Part shown: positions 5,939-9,608 of the stretch, piece by piece
Layout: every line of letters begins with the position of its first letter
Numbering within the stretch: the stretch's first letter is position 1
Assembly: GCA_030149625.1 (NCBI GenBank)
Contig: JASLHP010000319.1
Span: forward strand, 1 to 9,608
Length of the DNA stretch: 9,608 bases
DNA from: Solirubrobacteraceae bacterium
Lineage (GTDB): Bacteria; Actinomycetota; Thermoleophilia; Solirubrobacterales; Solirubrobacteraceae
Reading direction: 5' to 3'
Notes under the pieces: generated by a model
Told to the model about the DNA's origin: nothing
The model's database searches: none
Seen by the model: the letters and a program-made list of their open reading frames with translations, nothing else
Program-made: the position numbers and the translations under genes

Positions 5939-8023
5939 GTGCTCGACTCTGGGTATGACGGCGAATCGACCGCGCGAGCGTCGCTCCGCGCACGGCGGGC
6001 TTCGATGGCATCCGGTAATCGTGGTCGCGCGTGGATCTTGGCGATCGCGCTCACGATCCTCGTAGGCGCAGGCGCCACGTGCGTGCCGGCGATCGCCTCC
6101 GCCTCGGGCTTTCCTGCGACTGAATCGCTGGATACGTTTGAACGGGCGGCGGAAAGTCCGTTGTCGGATGGTGGCAAGTGGTCGAAGCTTGGTTGGTCGA
6201 AAGCGATCGGGCGTGTGTTCAGTGCGACGTTTGGCTGGACGCCGAGTGAAGGCGAAGCGGGGGCCGCGGAATCCGAAGCCAGCGGGGCGTATTGGAATGG
6301 CAGGGAATTCAACGGTCCGGCTGTGTCGGTGCACATGTATGCGGAAAGCCTCAAAGACTATGTCGGCGTGTGGTGCGATGCCGCGGGCGCGAGCTCGTCG
6401 AAGAGCGGCTATCGGTTGAAGGTGCTTGGCACGGGGACGAGCTATGGCTTCAAGCTGCTTTTGGAAAAGTGGGTGAGCGGTACGAGGACGTTGCTCGCGG
6501 AATCGCACGAAATCGCGTTCAAAGGCTTCTCCTCGGAAAACATCGTCGGTGTGACCGCGATCGGCGGCAAAGTTCAGGCTTGGTACGGGACCACGGAAGC
6601 CGGTCTCGTGGTCGAGGCCGAAGCGGCGGACTCGACGTTCAGCCACGGCTATGTCGGCCTCGAAGGCACCAACAAAGGCGCCTACGGCGAGACCAAGTAC
6701 CGAGCGTCGCAGAACGAAACGATGGCGGAACGCGAAGCCAAAGAAAAAGCGGAACGCGAAGCGAAAGAAAAAGCCGAACGCGAAGCCAAAGAAAAAGCGG
6801 AACGCGAAGCCAAAGAAAAGGCCGAACGGGAAGCCAAAGAAAAAGCCGAACGCGAAGCGAAAGAAAAAGCGGAACGCGAAGCCAAAGAAAAAGCCGAACG
6901 CGAAGCAAGAGAACGCGAAAAAGCCGAACGCGAAAAAGTGGAAGCCGGCGATCCTTGCCTGCCCGTCCACTGCTACGCGATCGCCTCGCAGGAATCCGCC
7001 ACGACCGCGGGCTTGAACGTGTCGATCGAGACGAGCTACGCGACCGTGCCCGAAGACAAATACGATCGCATGCAGAACGAGGCTTGGTCGCAGTTTCAGC
7101 GGGGAGTCACGTGGGTCGAGGGCGGCGCCACCACGGGCTACATCGGTGGACCCAACCAGCCTGGGAAAGTGACGCCGGGCTACGTCTACTTCACCGCGAC
7201 CAAAACCACATCGTGCTCATGCTCCTATGTCGAGAACGACTTCGAAAACGGGCCGGGCGGCAACAACTACTTCCCGGTTGACGAGCACTACGTGGGGAGC
7301 AACACGTGGTACATAACGGCCGGCAACGACCTCGTCGGCTACGGCGGCGAGCCGACGACCTCCTCGATCGTGCAGGCTGGTCTGGAGGAGACCAACGACA
7401 ACATCACCAACTGGGGCCATCTGGCCGGCCTGTCATGGTGGGACCCGACGACGGGGGTCAAACATCAGGGCTGGAGCGACGGCACGATCACACAGCCGGA
7501 ACCCCCCAAACAGGTGACCTGCATCTCGCTTCAGGGCAGCGAAGAAGCCTATTTCGTGGCCAATGGCAACCCGTGCACGCTGGGCGGCGTGCGCCGCGAG
7601 GCTCACCCGGGCGGCGAAGACGACTCCTCGACGGCGGCGACGGTCAGCTCGCCCTTGTCGGCGGCGTCGGCTCTGGCCTACGGCCGGGACTTCGCGACTC
7701 GCTACGGCGGCGCAGCCACTCCGGCGGCGGAGAAGGTCTACGCGACGAGCGAGACCGGCGCGATGCACGCCGTCGAGCACGGCGCGACGATCCCGAAGGG
7801 CAGTGCCGCCGCCACGGCGCTGTCCGACCGCGTGTATGTGGTCGTCATGCACGGCCGGTTCGCGTTGCCTTACGCACCCGTGCCGCCTGGCGCGAAGGCG
7901 CCCAGCGGCGACAACCTCTCGGTGGTCTTCAACGCCACGACCGGGCACGTGCTCAATGTCGCGCTGACCCCGAGCCTGCCCGACGCGAGCACGCTGGGCG
8001 CGGCGCTCGCGTCGAGCGGCTGA
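5939..8023 (+). CDS. Multidomain secreted protein with charged helical repeat stalk; function unknown
   Basis: The product is 694 aa from GTG 5939. A long basic n-region and hydrophobic core (about 32-46, 'WILAIALTILVGAGA') form a signal peptide, with likely cleavage after 'AIASA' near residue 55. Residues about 62-257 are beta-rich ('ESLDTFERAAESPLSDGG', 'NGPAVSVHMYAESLKDYVGVW', 'GYVGLEGTN') and resemble concanavalin/LamG-like modules. Residues 263-336 are the AEREAKEK repeat. Residues about 337-528 form a second, unrecognised domain rich in Gly, Trp and Tyr with cysteines near its start (CLPVHC) and middle (SCSC), and 'SIVQAGLEETNDN'. Residues about 570-694 form a small domain with 'VYVVVMHGRFALPY' and 'VVFNATTGHVLNV'. 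There is no sortase motif or later membrane segment, so it is probably released or wall-associated. Glu codons change sharply after the repeats. I do not recognise the whole protein; an adhesin or carbohydrate-binding role is only a guess. Confidence 0.85.
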   Translation: MLDSGYDGESTARASLRARRASMASGNRGRAWILAIALTILVGAGATCVPAIASASGFPATESLDTFERAAESPLSDGGKWSKLGWSKAIGRVFSATFGWTPSEGEAGAAESEASGAYWNGREFNGPAVSVHMYAESLKDYVGVWCDAAGASSSKSGYRLKVLGTGTSYGFKLLLEKWVSGTRTLLAESHEIAFKGFSSENIVGVTAIGGKVQAWYGTTEAGLVVEAEAADSTFSHGYVGLEGTNKGAYGETKYRASQNETMAEREAKEKAEREAKEKAEREAKEKAEREAKEKAEREAKEKAEREAKEKAEREAKEKAEREAREREKAEREKVEAGDPCLPVHCYAIASQESATTAGLNVSIETSYATVPEDKYDRMQNEAWSQFQRGVTWVEGGATTGYIGGPNQPGKVTPGYVYFTATKTTSCSCSYVENDFENGPGGNNYFPVDEHYVGSNTWYITAGNDLVGYGGEPTTSSIVQAGLEETNDNITNWGHLAGLSWWDPTTGVKHQGWSDGTITQPEPPKQVTCISLQGSEEAYFVANGNPCTLGGVRREAHPGGEDDSSTAATVSSPLSAASALAYGRDFATRYGGAATPAAEKVYATSETGAMHAVEHGATIPKGSAAATALSDRVYVVVMHGRFALPYAPVPPGAKAPSGDNLSVVFNATTGHVLNVALTPSLPDASTLGAALASSG
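6725..6946 (+). repeat. 24-base in-frame tandem repeats encoding AEREAKEK
   Basis: Seven exact protein copies of AEREAKEK (units at 6725, 6749, 6773, 6797, 6821, 6845 and 6869) are followed by a degenerate tail (AEREARER, EKAEREK, VEA) up to 6946. At DNA level the units differ only at wobble bases: GCG or GCC for the first alanine, GCC or GCG for the second, CGC or CGG for arginine, and one AAG for lysine. Every Glu is GAA. The eight-residue period with dense E/K/R pairs fits a stable single alpha-helix stalk rather than a heptad coiled coil. Confidence 0.95.
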
Positions 8024-8080
8024 GCATCGCCGGGGGCCCCGTTCCGCCGGCCGTCGAACGGCGCTGGGATTCGCGCGGCC

Positions 8081-8180
8081 GAGCGCGCGCGGGAGTCGCC
8101 GATCGAGCGCGCGCGCGGGAGTCGCCGATCGAGCGCGCGCGGGAGTCGCCGATCGAGCGCGCGCGCGGGAGTCGCCGATG
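8081..8180. repeat. Four-unit GC tandem array between convergent genes (24/26/24/26 bases)
   Basis: The units run 8081-8104, 8105-8130, 8131-8154 and 8155-8180. Each starts GAGCGCGCGC, has zero or one extra GC, then GGGAGTCGCCGAT plus one base. The lengths alternate, so the array is best read as a 50-base duplication (8081-8130 and 8131-8180) differing only in the last base, each half itself a diverged duplicate. The alternating GC tract is self-complementary, and CGATCG palindromes mark the junctions. The array ends one base before the stop codon of the minus-strand gene. The rest of the 8024-8181 gap holds a small 5-bp hairpin (8050-8062) and nothing else I can name. Confidence 0.92.
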
Positions 8181-8181
8181 G

Positions 8182-9585
8182 TCAGGGATTGTCGTAGGTG
8201 AACCGGCCGACGACGACGGTGTGAGTGCGGCCCAGCTCGAATGGCCCGTAGGACGCGAGCGAGGACAGCTCGTCGGAGGGAACGCTGTACGTGACCGTTC
8301 CGTGCGCGATCCCCGGGCATCCCGGGAACATGCTGGACGCGCTCTGGATCGACGGTACCGCGACCTGGACGCGTTCGCCGGCGCTGACGTCTCGGGCCAG
8401 GGGCTCGCCGCTGCCGACGCCGACGTTGCGCCCGGCGCAGCGTCCGCTGTCCGGCTCCTGGACGAACACGCTATAGCCGCTCAGCGCGCTCGTGACCGCG
8501 GCGTGCGCGACGAAGGACACGAGCAACTCGAGCTCGTCGGTGCCGGGGTGGCCGGGAACGGGCGGGCCGAGGATCGGCTGCACGTGGATCGGCGAGGCCA
8601 GCTCGGCCGCGCTGGGGACACGGATCCGCTGGGCGACATAGCCGACGGGTGGCAGGCAGCCGTGCCCGTGTCCGTCGCGGAAGCCGTGTCTGGTGAGCGA
8701 GCAGGTGCGTCCGTGCGTGTAGACGATCTTGCGGATCGGCTGGCGCAGATCCAGGTGCAGGCCGCCACGGCCGCTCACCGAGCCGCCGCCGGCGGGCAGC
8801 GCGCCGACGCCGCCCGACTCGACGCCGATCCGCGCGAGCCGCGCCGGCCCGCGCTCGACGATCAGGTAGGCGCCATCCTCGCCGACTGTCGAGACCGTAC
8901 GGGTGCGGCCTTCGGCCGTGTAGACGATGCTGCGCGCGTCCGGCCCGAGCAGCCCGTAGAAGACGTCGCGCGGATCGCTGCGCCCGCAGCGTTCGCTCGC
9001 GGCGCGCGAGCCGAGCAGGTGGCACTCGCGCGGCAGCCCGCTCGCCGGCTCGCCGAAGGTGGCGACACCGAGAAACGCATGACCCCGCGCGTCGAGCAGC
9101 ACGCACTTGCCTTCGGCCTGGCTGGCCTGCGTGGGCAGCGGGTGAAAGCGCCCGTCGTCGTTGAAGGCGCCGTCCATGCCGAGCACGCCGATGCGCCCGC
9201 CGACGAGCCGTCCCACCTGCGCGCAGCCGAGGCCGCGGCTCGTGTCGTACACGCGCATCGTCCACGGCGGGCCGCCGGCGGGGTCGGGCGCGGCGATGCC
9301 CAACAGCCCGGCCGTCATCGGTATCGCGACGCCGACGCCGGCGTTCGCGCTGAAGCTTTCTTCAGACTCCACGGGCGCGCCCGTCTGCACCAGCTGCGTG
9401 GTCGCGTACGCGACCGCCGCGAGCATCAGCAGGCCCACCGCGAACATCAGCACGATCGAGCCGCGCCGGGCTCTCGCGCGCCGCGACTTGGGCCGACGCT
9501 CCGCCGCCGTCGCGGGGCCGCGCTCCTGCACGGTGCTGCGCTGCCGCACGGTGCTGCGCTGCCGCACGGTGCTGCGCTGCCGCAC
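8182..9585 (-). CDS. Single-pass membrane-anchored protein of unknown function (start may lie upstream of the window)
   Basis: The product is 467 aa if read from GTG 9585. A very basic cytoplasmic N-terminus ('RRPKSRRARARRGS') is followed by one transmembrane helix at about 44-63 ('IVLMFAVGLLMLAAVAYATT'); by the positive-inside rule the remaining 400 residues lie outside. The exterior part carries eight cysteines and motifs such as 'GRIGVLGMDGAFNDDGRFHPLP', 'VFYGLLGPDARSIVYTAEG' and 'GEDGAYLIVERG', suggesting beta-sheet repeats. I cannot assign a family or activity. GTG 9585 is preceded, nine bases away, by GGGAG in the only repeat copy that carries it, which supports this start. The frame stays open to the window edge, however, and further GTGs occur at 9567, 9549 and 9531. 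The gene is convergent with the secreted protein, 158 bases apart. Confidence 0.8.
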   Translation of the reverse strand: MRQRSTVRQRSTVRQRSTVQERGPATAAERRPKSRRARARRGSIVLMFAVGLLMLAAVAYATTQLVQTGAPVESEESFSANAGVGVAIPMTAGLLGIAAPDPAGGPPWTMRVYDTSRGLGCAQVGRLVGGRIGVLGMDGAFNDDGRFHPLPTQASQAEGKCVLLDARGHAFLGVATFGEPASGLPRECHLLGSRAASERCGRSDPRDVFYGLLGPDARSIVYTAEGRTRTVSTVGEDGAYLIVERGPARLARIGVESGGVGALPAGGGSVSGRGGLHLDLRQPIRKIVYTHGRTCSLTRHGFRDGHGHGCLPPVGYVAQRIRVPSAAELASPIHVQPILGPPVPGHPGTDELELLVSFVAHAAVTSALSGYSVFVQEPDSGRCAGRNVGVGSGEPLARDVSAGERVQVAVPSIQSASSMFPGCPGIAHGTVTYSVPSDELSSLASYGPFELGRTHTVVVGRFTYDNP

Positions 9586-9600
9586 GGTGCTGCGCTCCCG
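9529..9600. repeat. Four 18-base tandem repeats at the start of the membrane-protein gene
   Basis: CACGGTGCTGCGCTGCCG occurs at 9529, 9547 and 9565. A fourth copy at 9583 differs by one base (CTCCCG instead of CTGCCG). On the minus strand the array encodes RQRSTV repeats, each ending in GTG, so each copy offers a possible start codon. The outermost copy alone carries GGGAG. Confidence 0.93.
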
Positions 9601-9608
9601 CGCGGCAT

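Noticed and set aside
5891..6970. Long minus-strand open frame opposite the secreted protein, with Phe/Gly/Ala-rich repeats
   Set aside because: It is the antisense of the 24-base repeats, which keep all frames open because 24 is a multiple of three. There is no signal for a gene, and the plus-strand protein has a signal peptide and domains.
8081..8180. CRISPR array
   Set aside because: Units are head-to-tail without unique spacers and without cas genes nearby.

Overview
The window is very GC-rich, with almost all third codon positions G or C, GTG and TTG starts and short intergenic gaps. Together with lipobox and secreted-protein styles typical of the group, this suggests a high-GC actinobacterium, most likely of the Thermoleophilia/Solirubrobacterales type. 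That placement is inferred from composition and protein style; no 16S or marker tree was available. No stretch longer than 300 bases lacks a gene.

Layout. (1) 1-372: the 3' end of a PQQ-type beta-propeller gene. (2) 424-4040: a compact four-gene operon for an OpuC/ProU/YehZYXW-type ABC importer of quaternary-ammonium compatible solutes: ATPase, permease, permease, lipoprotein receptor. The first two genes overlap by 4 nt, the third starts directly after the second stops, and the receptor has its own perfect Shine-Dalgarno behind an AT-rich 84-nt gap. The operon ends with a small tandem duplication of the receptor stop region and a 15-bp GC-rich terminator hairpin. (3) 4219-5791: a GNAT acetyltransferase gene followed 28 nt later by purU (10-formyl-THF hydrolase). 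(4) 5939-8023: a mosaic secreted protein of 694 aa with its own promoter candidate. It has a signal peptide, a beta-rich lectin-like module, a charged AEREAKEK repeat stalk, then an unrecognised Cys-containing central domain and a small C-terminal domain. (5) 8182 to about 9585, minus strand: a single-pass membrane-anchored protein of unknown function, convergent with the previous gene. It is bracketed by two unrelated short tandem arrays, one between the convergent stops (8081-8180) and one at its own start (9529-9600).

How the parts may work together. The transporter would bring in glycine betaine, choline, carnitine or a similar solute. PurU releases formate and free THF from 10-formyl-THF and is known in other bacteria to sit with betaine/sarcosine demethylation genes. 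A shared role in one-carbon metabolism is therefore possible, but the terminator between the two units argues against one transcript. The two proteins at the right end look like envelope or extracellular accessory proteins. I see no phage, IS, CRISPR, tRNA or rRNA feature. No clearly new multi-gene system is visible; the most unusual items are the mosaic stalked secreted protein and the two tandem arrays around its convergent neighbour.
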